A stretch of 64,000 nucleotides of DNA, from assembly GCA_965221595.1 (NCBI GenBank), contig OZ244900.1, positions 2,976,001 through 3,040,000 of the forward strand, read 5' to 3'. The notes beneath the pieces were generated by a model that saw nothing but the letters and a program-made list of their open reading frames with translations, ran no database searches and was not told the origin of the DNA. A program made the position numbers and the translations under genes. Shown one piece after another: positions 19,231-27,311 of this stretch. The DNA comes from JAAXGX01 sp965221595. GTDB taxonomy: Bacteria > Acidobacteriota > Vicinamibacteria > Vicinamibacterales > UBA8438. The stretch's first letter is position 1. The number at the start of each line of letters is the position of its first letter.

Positions 19231-20649
19231 CGACGCCATCTGGAAGGCGCGTGGCCGGAAGAGGAAGTCGACGATGTTGCCCTCGTGCGGCTGCAGCCAG
19301 TTGAGCCTGATCGTGGGAATCGGTCCGATGTTCAGGCGGTCCACGTTCCGCGCGTCGAGCAGCGCGCTCCGGAACTGCGCGTCGGACGTGATGGCCGTGG
19401 CCACCAGCGTCGGCCCGATGGATGCGAGCATCCTGTCCTGGGGGCACTCGACGACGGTGACGAAGGGAAACATGTACTCCTTCTTCACCGCGGCCGGGGC
19501 CGGCGACTCGCAGTGCACGACCGTGGGGCGCAGGTAGTCGCAGTGCTCGCGCGACTCATGCCGGCGACCGTCGTTGAACTTGGCGGTCACCTCGGTGACG
19601 CCCGCCTCCGCCACGGCGTTGTCGATGTCGCCGGATATCGCCGCCGCCTGCCCGGGCACCGTGAAGGCGGCCAGCGCGGCGTTCGGATCCTCCGGCGGCA
19701 GCGGCGCGATGGGACCGATCCGCTCCGCGAGCGCGTCGGCAATCTCGCGGGTGTGCCGCGACGCCCAGATCCCGGAACAGTTGATGCACCCCCGGCCGCT
19801 GTTGATCAGCACGCTATCGACCATCAGGTCGAGGTGGCGCTCCCAGTTGTCGACCTCGTCGTCGCCCAGCAGGATCTTGCTGAAGCCGGGCCCGTGCACC
19901 TGCACGTTCGGGTTCCCGGCGTACTGCTCCACCGTGGCGGTGCCGCCGAAGATGAGGCTGCGCGGCGTGTTGTTGAGGACCGCTGCGCCCACCTCGCCGA
20001 GGCCGGGATAGAGCGCCACCGCCTCGCGCGGAATCCCCGCCGCGAAGAACGCCTGCGTCATCCGCCACGGCGTCCACGGCTCCTGGGGTCCGGGCTTGAG
20101 CACCAGTCCAATCTGCAGCGGCACGATAGGCAGCCACAGGCTGTGGACACCCGGTGAGTTCGACGGCAGCACCATGCCGAGCACCGGGGTGGTGGCCTGA
20201 TAGCTCCGCATCACGCCGTCTTCCTCGCCGTAGCCGCGGGTCAGGATGCCCGGATCGAGCCCGCGCGTCAGCGAGAGCAGGATCTCGTCGATGTGGTCCA
20301 GCACGTACCGCAACTTCTCCATGTTCATGCGGCACATGTGCTCCGGCAGCCCAGTCGTGGCGGACTGCTGACGTACGAAGTCGTCCGGCGACTGGCTGCC
20401 GTCGCCCAACGGAAGCTCGGCCGTCGAGAAGAGTTCGGCCGCCTTCTTGACCATCGTCACCAGCTCGGAGGCCGGCACCTCACGCAGCACATCGCGCGCG
20501 CGCGACGCCTTGCGCATGTCGCGCGCGACGAGACCGGGATTCGCCTGGCTCACCTCGGCCACCGGCTCACCGCTGGCGAAGTGGACGACCTTGTCGACCT
20601 CGAGGCTCTTGTACGGGTTGCCCCACCGCAGAATGGGAAAATGGATCAC
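19228..20649 (-). CDS. Aldehyde dehydrogenase / acyl reductase-like NAD(P)-dependent enzyme
   Basis: 473-residue ALDH-superfamily protein. The nucleotide-binding half contains TTPVLGMVLPSNSPGVHSLWLP and KPGPQEPWTPWRMTQAF. The catalytic cysteine region reads GRGCINCSG, with two candidate cysteines. It lies downstream of an acyl-adenylating enzyme, so it may work in the reductive direction on an activated acyl group (inference). Start: GTG at 20649, supported by AGGAAGG seven bases upstream; it begins 14 bases after the lipoprotein stop. Its TAG stop is shared with repeat copy C. Confidence 0.8.
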   Translation of the reverse strand: MIHFPILRWGNPYKSLEVDKVVHFASGEPVAEVSQANPGLVARDMRKASRARDVLREVPASELVTMVKKAAELFSTAELPLGDGSQSPDDFVRQQSATTGLPEHMCRMNMEKLRYVLDHIDEILLSLTRGLDPGILTRGYGEEDGVMRSYQATTPVLGMVLPSNSPGVHSLWLPIVPLQIGLVLKPGPQEPWTPWRMTQAFFAAGIPREAVALYPGLGEVGAAVLNNTPRSLIFGGTATVEQYAGNPNVQVHGPGFSKILLGDDEVDNWERHLDLMVDSVLINSGRGCINCSGIWASRHTREIADALAERIGPIAPLPPEDPNAALAAFTVPGQAAAISGDIDNAVAEAGVTEVTAKFNDGRRHESREHCDYLRPTVVHCESPAPAAVKKEYMFPFVTVVECPQDRMLASIGPTLVATAITSDAQFRSALLDARNVDRLNIGPIPTIRLNWLQPHEGNIVDFLFRPRAFQMAS

Positions 20650-20663
20650 GTGGACGCCTTCCT

Positions 20664-21182
20664 CTAGATGCCTTCCTCCACCTGGATCGTGACGGTCGCG
20701 CACAGGCCTTCGTCCGGCTGCGCACGATGCTCGTCGTCACCGAGCTGCAGGACGAAGCTGTGCTCGCCCGGCTCGAGCATCATGTCGATGGTGGCCGACG
20801 CGTCCCCGAAGTGCACCCAGGAGGGATCGTCACGTGGGATGACCTCGCCCACCGCCGTGCAGTCGGTTTCCAGGCCCAGATGGTGATGGCCCATGCCGGC
20901 TCGCGGTGTCTCCACCTCTTCCGGCACCGCGGCCAGCTCGTAGTTCTCGATGCCGAACTCGAACGTCACCGGGGTGCTGGCCGAGTAGGTCTCGCCGTCC
21001 TCCGGCGAGACGAAGAAGACGCGCGGCCCCATGCTCGCCGGCTCGGCATCCATGGCGTCCCCCGACTCCATGGCCGGCTCAGGCTCCGGCGCCGGATCGG
21101 CCACACACGCGCTCAGCGCCACGACGAGCGGCAGCACCGCCAGCCAGCCACGCCCCGTGATCAACGTTCGGACGTCACGCAT
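20664..21182 (-). CDS. DUF4399 lipoprotein
   Basis: 172 residues. Lipoprotein signal with lipobox LSAC (Cys26), an acidic Pro/Glu linker, then a DUF4399 domain: PRVFFVSPEDGETY, HHHLGLETDC and LEPGEHSFVLQLGDDEHRAQ. The His-rich turn suggests metal binding, but the family function is not known to me. It sits between two enzymes of acyl activation and reduction and shares their short spacings (30 and 14 bp), an unusual partner for such enzymes. Shine-Dalgarno AGGAG precedes the ATG. Confidence 0.8.
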   Translation of the reverse strand: MRDVRTLITGRGWLAVLPLVVALSACVADPAPEPEPAMESGDAMDAEPASMGPRVFFVSPEDGETYSASTPVTFEFGIENYELAAVPEEVETPRAGMGHHHLGLETDCTAVGEVIPRDDPSWVHFGDASATIDMMLEPGEHSFVLQLGDDEHRAQPDEGLCATVTIQVEEGI

Positions 21183-21198
21183 TGCGTTTCCTCTCCTT

Positions 21199-21228
21199 TA
21201 GTACACGCCAACCTAGTACACGCCAACC
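21199..21228. repeat. 15 bp tandem duplication at a gene end
   Basis: TAGTACACGCCAACC occurs twice head to tail (21199-21213 and 21214-21228). On the minus strand it encodes Val-Gly-Val-Tyr-stop twice, so the adenylating enzyme ends in VGVY-TAG followed by an identical, untranslated VGVY-TAA. Confidence 0.9.
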
Positions 21229-22316
21229 GTCGTGCTCGCCGCGATCCCGCTGAACGGGCGCACGCCGCTCACGCCGTCCCAGGGATACAGCTCGCAAGGC
21301 GGCTCGCGCTCGCCCTCGTCGCGCTCCAGGAAGCGCGGGACGAAGAACTCCTTGGTCAGGGTGGTCAGCATCACGCGTCCGGTGTCCCCATAGTCGACGA
21401 CGCGGTCGGCGGCGTCGGGATCGACGACCTGCAGCACGGCGCGCGGCTGCGGCGCGTAGTAGGTGATCTTGTAGCCCTCGTCCGGCCCGCTGGGCGGGCT
21501 CGCTGCCAGCCCCATCAGCGTGTTGCCGTAGGTCGGCGTCATGTAGACCCCGTCGAGCAGCTCCTCGTTGGCGAACCGGTTCCACTGTGGGGTGAACTCG
21601 GTGCCCCCGGCAAAGATGCCGGTGATGCCCGTGTCCTTGATGCTCGACCCGTCCGCTTCCAACCGGTTCGCCAGCGCCTCGATCAGCTTGGGCGTCGAGA
21701 ACAGGCACTTGATGTCGTGACCGGCCGAGAGAACGGTCAGGGCCTGGTCGATGACGTGCGCCTGATACGCCTTCAGGTGGTCCATCCACCCCTTCTTGAT
21801 CAGCTTGATGACCCAGCGCGGATCGAGGTCGACGCAGAAGCAGATGCCGCCGCGGTACTGGGCCAGGTGCTCCACCGCCAGACGCAGCCGGCGGGGACCG
21901 CTGGGCCCGAGCATCAGCCAGTTCGAGCCCCGGGGAAAACACTCGTCGGGCAGCGTCGCCGAGAACAGCTCGTAATCGGTGCGGAAGTCGTCGATGGCGA
22001 CGCGGCTCTTCGGCACACCGGTGGTGCCGCCGGTCTCGAAGACGTAGATGGGCTTGTCGGCGTACGCGCGGGGCACCCAGCGGCGCACCGGGCCGCCGCG
22101 GAGCTGCTCGTCCTCGAAATGGCCGAACTTGACGAGGTCGTCGAATCCGCGCACCTCGGTCCGCGGATCCCAGCCGGCGCGGGCAGCCCAGTCGAGCCAG
22201 AAGGGGCACCCGGTCGCGGGGTCGAAGTGCCAGTCGACGACCTCGCGCACCCAGGCATCGAGGGTCTCGCGCTCGGCCCCCGTACGTGATTCGGTGTCGG
22301 CTGCTTGCATGCTCAT
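21213..22316 (-). CDS. Acyl-adenylating enzyme, PaaK/LuxE-like
   Basis: 367-residue member of the phenylacetate-CoA-ligase-like ANL group. ATP loop TGGTTGVPK at 95-103, aromatic-Gly segment PTYGNTLMG, and hinge-proximal DYGDTGRVMLTTL are present. It is shorter than true CoA ligases (about 430) and resembles LuxE/EhpF-type enzymes that activate a carboxylate for a partner reductase. That partner is plausibly the ALDH-family enzyme two genes downstream. First gene of the run; divergent from the MOSC gene. Its C-terminus carries the tandem duplication. Confidence 0.75.
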   Translation of the reverse strand: MSMQAADTESRTGAERETLDAWVREVVDWHFDPATGCPFWLDWAARAGWDPRTEVRGFDDLVKFGHFEDEQLRGGPVRRWVPRAYADKPIYVFETGGTTGVPKSRVAIDDFRTDYELFSATLPDECFPRGSNWLMLGPSGPRRLRLAVEHLAQYRGGICFCVDLDPRWVIKLIKKGWMDHLKAYQAHVIDQALTVLSAGHDIKCLFSTPKLIEALANRLEADGSSIKDTGITGIFAGGTEFTPQWNRFANEELLDGVYMTPTYGNTLMGLAASPPSGPDEGYKITYYAPQPRAVLQVVDPDAADRVVDYGDTGRVMLTTLTKEFFVPRFLERDEGEREPPCELYPWDGVSGVRPFSGIAASTTVGVY

Positions 22317-22388
22317 CCGCCACGGATCTTACACTAAAGTCAGGCTGGGCCGTCCGCCGCCGGGGGCCTGAACAGGGGGAGCGAACCG

Positions 22389-22841
22389 ATGTCCGGACGT
22401 CTGGAGCAGGTGTGGCGCAAGCGGTTTCGGCGCGGACCGATGGACCCCGTCGCCAGGGCGGCGCTGCAACCGGGCCGGGGCCTCGGCGACAGCGCCGACG
22501 CGGGCGGCAAGCGTCAGGTCACCATCCTGTCCGCGGAACGCTGGCAGCGCATCTCGGACGAGCTCGGCGTTCCGCTCGACCCCCGGGTACGACGGGCGAA
22601 CCTGCTCGTCTCCGGCGTCGATCTGGAACGCAGCACCCACCGCGTCCTGCGCATCGGCCCCTGCCGCGTCCGCATCGCGGGTGAGACGCGCCCCTGCGAG
22701 CGGATGGACGAGGCGCACCCCGGGCTGCTCGCGGCGCTCGATCCGCCGTGGGCCGGCGGCGCCTTCGGCGAGGTGCTCGACGGCGGCCACATCGCCGTGG
22801 GCGACGCGGTGCAGTGGGAGGACGAGGCGTCCGCGCCATGA
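22389..22841 (+). CDS. MOSC domain protein
   Basis: 150 residues. The MOSC hallmark is visible as RRANLLVSGVDLERSTHRVLRIGPCRVRI followed by ETRPCERMDEAHPGLLAAL and a final GGHIAVGDAV. MOSC proteins (molybdenum cofactor sulfurase C-terminal type) bind sulfur or selenium groups through the conserved cysteine (here CERM) and often act on molybdenum cofactor or N-hydroxylated substrates; the substrate here is unknown. GGGGGAG precedes the ATG. Single gene. Confidence 0.8.
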   Translation: MSGRLEQVWRKRFRRGPMDPVARAALQPGRGLGDSADAGGKRQVTILSAERWQRISDELGVPLDPRVRRANLLVSGVDLERSTHRVLRIGPCRVRIAGETRPCERMDEAHPGLLAALDPPWAGGAFGEVLDGGHIAVGDAVQWEDEASAP

Positions 22842-22870
22842 ATCGCGAGCAGGGTCCCCGCCAGCGCCCG

Positions 22871-22897
22871 CCGGGAGTGCGGGGCGCAGCCCCGTCC
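22871..22897. repeat. short hairpin repeat, copy 1
   Basis: Contains CGGGGC-GCA-GCCCCG (22880-22894), a 6 bp stem just after the phhB stop. The block GGGGCGCAGCCCCGTCC recurs with one change at 37270-37286, also just after a minus-strand stop. Probable repeated terminator. Confidence 0.55.
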
Positions 22898-22901
22898 AAT
22901 T

Positions 22902-23231
22902 TCAGGCCAGCGCGTCGGCCTTTGCCGCGAAGACGAAATCGCTCTCCGTCAGGCCGTCGATCTTGTGCGTCCAGATCGTGACCTTCACCTGGCCCCAGGC
23001 CAGCAAGATGTCGGGGTGATGGTCCTGCTCTTCGGCCATCTCGCCGACCCGCACGGTGAAGTCGAGGGCCTGCCGGAAGTCTTCGAAGCGGTAGGTGCGC
23101 TCCAGATGGTGCCCGTCGACCACCTGCCAGTCACGCCCGAGCCGGGCGTGCAGCATTTCCAGCTCGTCGCCCGCGAGCGGCGGCACCCCGCCGCGGCACG
23201 GAACGCACTGTTTCGCAGCCAGATCGCTCAT
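22902..23231 (-). CDS. phhB: 4a-hydroxytetrahydrobiopterin dehydratase (pterin-4a-carbinolamine dehydratase)
   Basis: 109 residues, usual length. Family signatures EEQDHHPDILLAWGQVKVTIWTH and GLTESDFVFAAKAD are clear, with the active-site histidine pair in DHHP. It recycles the pterin cofactor of aromatic amino-acid hydroxylases, none of which is visible in the window; in bacteria without such hydroxylases the protein may have another pterin role. Stands alone between convergent MOSC and divergent DUF6526 genes. Confidence 0.93.
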   Translation of the reverse strand: MSDLAAKQCVPCRGGVPPLAGDELEMLHARLGRDWQVVDGHHLERTYRFEDFRQALDFTVRVGEMAEEQDHHPDILLAWGQVKVTIWTHKIDGLTESDFVFAAKADALA

Positions 23232-23267
23232 GGATCAGCTCCCGGGTTGACCGTCCACGGATCAGCA

Positions 23268-23280
23268 TAGCAGCCCGTGG
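23268..23280. repeat. possible fragment E of the dispersed repeat
   Basis: TAGCAGCCCGTGG, identical to the conserved edge of copies A-C but not next to a gene end. Thirteen bases only. Confidence 0.35.
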
Positions 23281-23284
23281 CAAA

Positions 23285-23314
23285 GGCCCGGCCGCACCCG
23301 GCGGGCGCCGGGCC
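23285..23314. terminator. inverted repeat in the phhB-DUF6526 divergent gap
   Basis: GGCCCGGC / GCCGGGCC 8 bp arms around 14 bases, directly upstream of the TATACT element. In a divergent gap it is more likely regulatory or a repeat relic than a terminator. Confidence 0.3.
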
Positions 23315-23320
23315 ATGACC

Positions 23321-23326
23321 TATACT
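23321..23326 (+). promoter_or_regulatory. candidate -10 element of the DUF6526 gene
   Basis: TATACT 39 bases before the start codon; no clear -35. Confidence 0.4.
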
Positions 23327-23364
23327 GCTGGACTCGACATCCAATCAACCAGGAGAGAATCGGA

Positions 23365-23805
23365 ATGGCCGAACCGACGCCGCAAACGTATCAGAACCAC
23401 GCCCGCTGGGTGCCGGCATACCACTTCCTGGCGCTGCCGATCCTCTTGCTGAATCTCGTCTGGAGCCTCTACCGGCTGGTTGCGAGCTTCTCGCTCGAAA
23501 CCGTCGTAGGGCTGCTGCTCGCCGTCGCCATCGTGCTCGGCGTTCTCTTTGCGCGCACGTTCGCACTGGCGGCCCAGGACCGCATCATCCGCCTGGAGGA
23601 ACGGCTGCGCATGCAGGCGCTGCTGCCCGACGAACTCAAGCCGCGGATTGACGAGTTCACGACCGGCCAGCTCATCGCCCTGCGCTTCGCCGGCGACGCC
23701 GAACTCCCGGGCCTGGCGCGCAGAGTCCTCGACGAGAAGATCACGGAGCAAAAACCGATCAAGGAAGCCATCGAGGTCTGGCGGCCCGACTACCAGCGGG
23801 TCTGA
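23365..23805 (+). CDS. DUF6526 family membrane protein
   Basis: 146 residues with two N-terminal helices (about 20-40 and 48-68) and a cytosolic, charged C-terminal half containing LEERLRMQALLPDELKPRIDEFTTGQLIALRFA. That half is characteristic of the DUF6526 family of unknown function. AGGAGA is nine bases before the ATG. Its 3' end overlaps the convergent aminopeptidase gene by 16 bp. Confidence 0.75.
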   Translation: MAEPTPQTYQNHARWVPAYHFLALPILLLNLVWSLYRLVASFSLETVVGLLLAVAIVLGVLFARTFALAAQDRIIRLEERLRMQALLPDELKPRIDEFTTGQLIALRFAGDAELPGLARRVLDEKITEQKPIKEAIEVWRPDYQRV

Positions 23806-26441
23806 TTCGCGCCGCCGTAGACGTCGACGATGCGCGCCGCCCGGCGGAGCCCGTCGGCGGCCTGCAGCACCTTGGCCCGCAGGCGCGGCGCGAGATCCGG
23901 CCGGTCGGCGAGGTACTCATCGACGATGTCGACCGCACGCGCCGTCTGGTGGCCGTCCAGCGTGGCGTGCAGCCAGCGTTCCGGGAAGAAGATGTCGCCC
24001 GTGCGCTGGATGTCCTCGAGCAGGTCGAGGCTGGGGCGGATGTAGGGCTCCGACTGACGGGCGCGCAGCGGGTGGTGCAGGAAGCCGAGCGCCGTCAGCA
24101 CCCATGGCTCGCGCGCGCGGGCGGCCGGCTCGTGGAGGCTGGCGAAGAAGGCGTCGCGCTCGGCGCGATCCGCCGCCAGCGCCGGCCTGACGAAGGCAAA
24201 CGCGGCACGCCGGTCGGGATTGTCGATGCGGTCGTGCTGCGCGGCGAGGATCTCCGCGCTGCGCGGCACACCCCGCACTGCCAGTGCCTGGGCCAGCGCC
24301 GTGCGGTCCCGCGCCGATAGCGGCACGCCGGGCACCTGCTCCTCCCCGCTCCAGACACGCTCGAGGCGGGCCAATGCGTCCGGCGATGCCGCGAGGTCGC
24401 GGTAGGCTCGAAAGTACGCGGCGGCCAGGCTGCGGCGGTCGGCTGCGGCGGCGACGCGGTCCCACAGCAGCCCCTCCAGGTCCGGCGCCAGCGCCGTGCG
24501 GCGCGGCGGCGGGAGGTGGCGCCAGTACGTTGAAGCGAGGTAGCCGAGGATGCGCGCGACGTTCTGTTCGTCCGGCTCGGCCGGCAGCGCGCGCCGCGCC
24601 AGGTCCACCAGGGCCTCGGGATCGACCACCCCCTCGAGTAGCGACTCCCAGAGCGAGATCCAGGCGACGGCGCGGATCAGGGCGTCATCGATGTCCGGCA
24701 GCGTGGCCAGGAGGTAGTCGCGCGTCCGGGCATCGAGCACCAGCGCTCCGTAACCGATGCCGCGGCCATTGGCCAGGATGTAGTTCGGCAGCGGGCGGCC
24801 GGCTGCCGTCGGCACGTCCGCCACCGCCGCGCGGATCTGCGCCGGGACGACCTCGCGCCGCGCGCTGCCGTACCCCAGGACCAGGTCGAGGCGCTGGTTC
24901 CACAACCGGCCGGCGCCCGCCGGGTCCGACTGGCGCAGCCGCAGGCCGGTGATGACGGCGCCGTCCGTCTCCAGCTCGACGTCGATCCGCGGCCGCCCGC
25001 CCTCCTCGACCCAGACGGCACTCCACGCCGCCAAGTCCTCCGGGGTCCGCCGATCGAGCACGTCGATGAGGTCCGCCCAGCTCGCGTTGCCGTACGCGTG
25101 CGCGGCGAGGTACTCGCGCAGGCCCGCCCGCAGGGTCGCGGCGCCGATCAGGCGCTCCAGGTGGGTGAAGACGATGGGCGCCTTCCGGTAGATGATCGGG
25201 CCGTACAACGTCCCCGCCTCGTTCAGGTTGGCGAGCGGCTGCCGGATGGCATTGGCGCCGGCCGTGCGGTCGACGGCGTAGGCCGCCGGGTAGTGCGCCA
25301 GCAGAAAACGCAGGGCGTGGTCGACAGCGGGGAACGCCGGGGCGACGATGCGAGCCGCCATGAAGTTGGCCAGCGTCTCCTTCATCCAGACGTCGTCGAA
25401 CCACGTCATGGTCACCAGATCACCGAACCACATGTGCGCCGTCTCGTGGGCGATGAGGCTGGCGCGGCCGAGCTGGGCGTTCTGCGTGGCGCTCTCGTCG
25501 AGCAGCAGCGCCTGCTCGCGATAGAAGATCGCGCCCGGATGCTCCATGCCGCCGTACTGGAAGGCGGGCAGGAGCACGAAGTCGAACTTCCGAAACGGGT
25601 AGGGGATGCCCGTGTAGTCCTCGAGCCAGGCCAACGCGGCGGCGTGCAGGTCGAAGATGGCGCCGGCGTTGCGCAGCAGCCGATCGCGGTCCGTCTCGCG
25701 GTGGAACATGGCCATCTGCCGCCCGTCGCGTTCCGCCGTCTCCACCTGGAACTCGCCGGCCGCGAACGCGAACAGATAGCTGCTGATGGGGTCGGTCGCG
25801 GCGAAGTCGAACCGCGCCCGGCCGCCCCGAACCTCGTGCGCCGCCTGCGGCCCGTTGGCCACTGCGCGCCACGTGGACGGCACGTCGAGCCGCAGCCGGA
25901 ACCTCGCCTTCAGGTTCGGTTGATCGAACAGGGGCAAAGCGACGCGCGCCCGGTCGGGCACGAACAGCGTGTAGAGAAAGTCGTCCCGGCGGTTGAGCGA
26001 GCCGTCCCCCGCAGTGAAGTCGATCGCCACCGTCACCGGCCCCGCGGCCACGCCACCGGTGCCCCCCGCCACGATGACATGCTCGTTCCGCGTCTCGAAA
26101 GGCACCGGCTCACCGCCCAGGCGCACCGCGTGCACACTGCCGTCCGGCTGCGCGAAGTCGAAGATGAGAGGACCGGGCTCGACCAGTTCGAAGGCGGCCA
26201 CGACCTGCCCGTCGATGGCCTCCGCGCGCGTGGCCGGAATCACGAAGTGGACGTCGTAGCGCAGATCCGTGATGGCCGCGGTGCGGCGGGCGGCGAGCTC
26301 GTACGATACCCCGGCATCCAGGTCGACCACGGCGTCACCCGCGCAGCCGGCCGCCGCCGTCAGGAGCAGAGTGCACGCGGCCGGCGCAGAAGCAGTCCGC
26401 GCCACCGCGGGCGCCCGCGCCATCCGATGCGAACGAATCAC
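23790..26441 (-). CDS. M1-family zinc aminopeptidase, probable lipoprotein
   Basis: 883 residues. The N-terminus carries a lipoprotein signal ending AAAGC. The M1 domain has the exopeptidase motif GGMEHP (297-302, a variant of GAMEN) and zinc site HETAH (332-336) with Glu355 eighteen residues on. The C-terminal ~380 residues are the helical ERAP-like domain. Removes N-terminal residues from peptides outside the cytoplasm. I start at GTG 26441 because GGAGG lies six bases upstream; an ATG at 26423 lacks a ribosome site. ATGs further out would break the signal peptide. Confidence 0.88.
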   Translation of the reverse strand: MIRSHRMARAPAVARTASAPAACTLLLTAAAGCAGDAVVDLDAGVSYELAARRTAAITDLRYDVHFVIPATRAEAIDGQVVAAFELVEPGPLIFDFAQPDGSVHAVRLGGEPVPFETRNEHVIVAGGTGGVAAGPVTVAIDFTAGDGSLNRRDDFLYTLFVPDRARVALPLFDQPNLKARFRLRLDVPSTWRAVANGPQAAHEVRGGRARFDFAATDPISSYLFAFAAGEFQVETAERDGRQMAMFHRETDRDRLLRNAGAIFDLHAAALAWLEDYTGIPYPFRKFDFVLLPAFQYGGMEHPGAIFYREQALLLDESATQNAQLGRASLIAHETAHMWFGDLVTMTWFDDVWMKETLANFMAARIVAPAFPAVDHALRFLLAHYPAAYAVDRTAGANAIRQPLANLNEAGTLYGPIIYRKAPIVFTHLERLIGAATLRAGLREYLAAHAYGNASWADLIDVLDRRTPEDLAAWSAVWVEEGGRPRIDVELETDGAVITGLRLRQSDPAGAGRLWNQRLDLVLGYGSARREVVPAQIRAAVADVPTAAGRPLPNYILANGRGIGYGALVLDARTRDYLLATLPDIDDALIRAVAWISLWESLLEGVVDPEALVDLARRALPAEPDEQNVARILGYLASTYWRHLPPPRRTALAPDLEGLLWDRVAAAADRRSLAAAYFRAYRDLAASPDALARLERVWSGEEQVPGVPLSARDRTALAQALAVRGVPRSAEILAAQHDRIDNPDRRAAFAFVRPALAADRAERDAFFASLHEPAARAREPWVLTALGFLHHPLRARQSEPYIRPSLDLLEDIQRTGDIFFPERWLHATLDGHQTARAVDIVDEYLADRPDLAPRLRAKVLQAADGLRRAARIVDVYGGANQTRW

Positions 26442-26553
26442 CGGCTGCCTCCACGTCCGGGACTCGCGATCCTGATCCTGGCACGTCGCGCCCGGTTCGA
26501 CACGCCCGGCATGCCGCTCGCGAGTACCGCGGCCGCCCCGCACACTTCCGGCG

Positions 26554-26583
26554 TTGACTTGCACGGGTCGGCGCGTTCATATT
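26554..26583 (+). promoter_or_regulatory. promoter of the cupin gene
   Basis: TTGACT (26554-26559), 18 bp spacer, CATATT (26578-26583; 4/6), 70 bp before the start codon in the 212 bp divergent gap. Confidence 0.5.
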
Positions 26584-26653
26584 GCCTGCAACGCGCTCTG
26601 GCTGCGAGGGAGGATCGGCGCGGACACACCTGCGAGGCAACAGGAGGTGCGAG

Positions 26654-27094
26654 ATGAACAGCAAGCTGCGCGACCGGCTGCGCCTGGGCATGTTGCTCGG
26701 CGTCTTCGCCGCGGTATCCGGCGTTTGGCTCGTGCAAGCCCGCCAGACCACCTTCACCGGCACGTCGTTCCGGATCGAGGCCGAGGGCATCCGGGTGTCG
26801 TCGCGCGGCTTCGAGGCCGGCGCCCGCACGCACTGGCATACGCACAGCGAGCAACTGCTGTTCGTCCGCGAGGGCCGGCTGCGCTACCAGGTCGAGGGCC
26901 AGCCGGTGGCCGAGGTCGGTCCCTACGAGACGGCCCACCTGCCGCGCGGCGTCCGGCACTGGCACGGCGCGGTGCCCGACGAGCCGCTGACGCACGTCTC
27001 GGTGACCTTCCCGAACGAGGCCGGGGAACACCTGGCCATCCAGTGGATGGAGCCGGTCACCGACGACGTGTACGAGAGCGGCACCGGGCAATAG
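26654..27094 (+). CDS. Exported cupin-domain protein
   Basis: 146 residues: an N-terminal hydrophobic signal/anchor (LRLGMLLGVFAAVSGVWLV, about 8-26) followed by one cupin barrel. Metal-ligand pattern HWHTHSEQ...E and the second motif PRGVRHWHGA are intact, so a metal site is likely. Such single-domain cupins may be sensors, isomerases or dioxygenase-like; no activity can be assigned. AGGAGG is present at the right distance from this ATG. A perfect hairpin follows the stop. Confidence 0.75.
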   Translation: MNSKLRDRLRLGMLLGVFAAVSGVWLVQARQTTFTGTSFRIEAEGIRVSSRGFEAGARTHWHTHSEQLLFVREGRLRYQVEGQPVAEVGPYETAHLPRGVRHWHGAVPDEPLTHVSVTFPNEAGEHLAIQWMEPVTDDVYESGTGQ

Positions 27095-27115
27095 TCCGGC
27101 GACCGACCCGATCCG

Positions 27116-27152
27116 GCAGCAGTCCGCGCCGTCCCGCGGCGCGGACTGCTGC
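27116..27152. terminator. strong hairpin after the cupin gene
   Basis: Perfect 15 bp stem GCAGCAGTCCGCGCC / GGCGCGGACTGCTGC with a 7-base loop, 21 bases after the stop. Best stem-loop in the window. No T-tract follows. The rest of the 217 bp gap up to 27311 shows nothing else clear. Confidence 0.7.
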
Positions 27153-27311
27153 GTCCCGTGAGCGACCTCAGTCCCCATCTCGCGCCGGTGTCGCGCAATC
27201 CGCAACTTCCGCGATGGCATCGAGCTTGTCGGCGCCCGACCACCCCTCCCGGAGTCTACGTCGTTCCACGACGCAGACCTCCCGGGTAGACAATAGCCAT
27301 GGACGGAGCCG

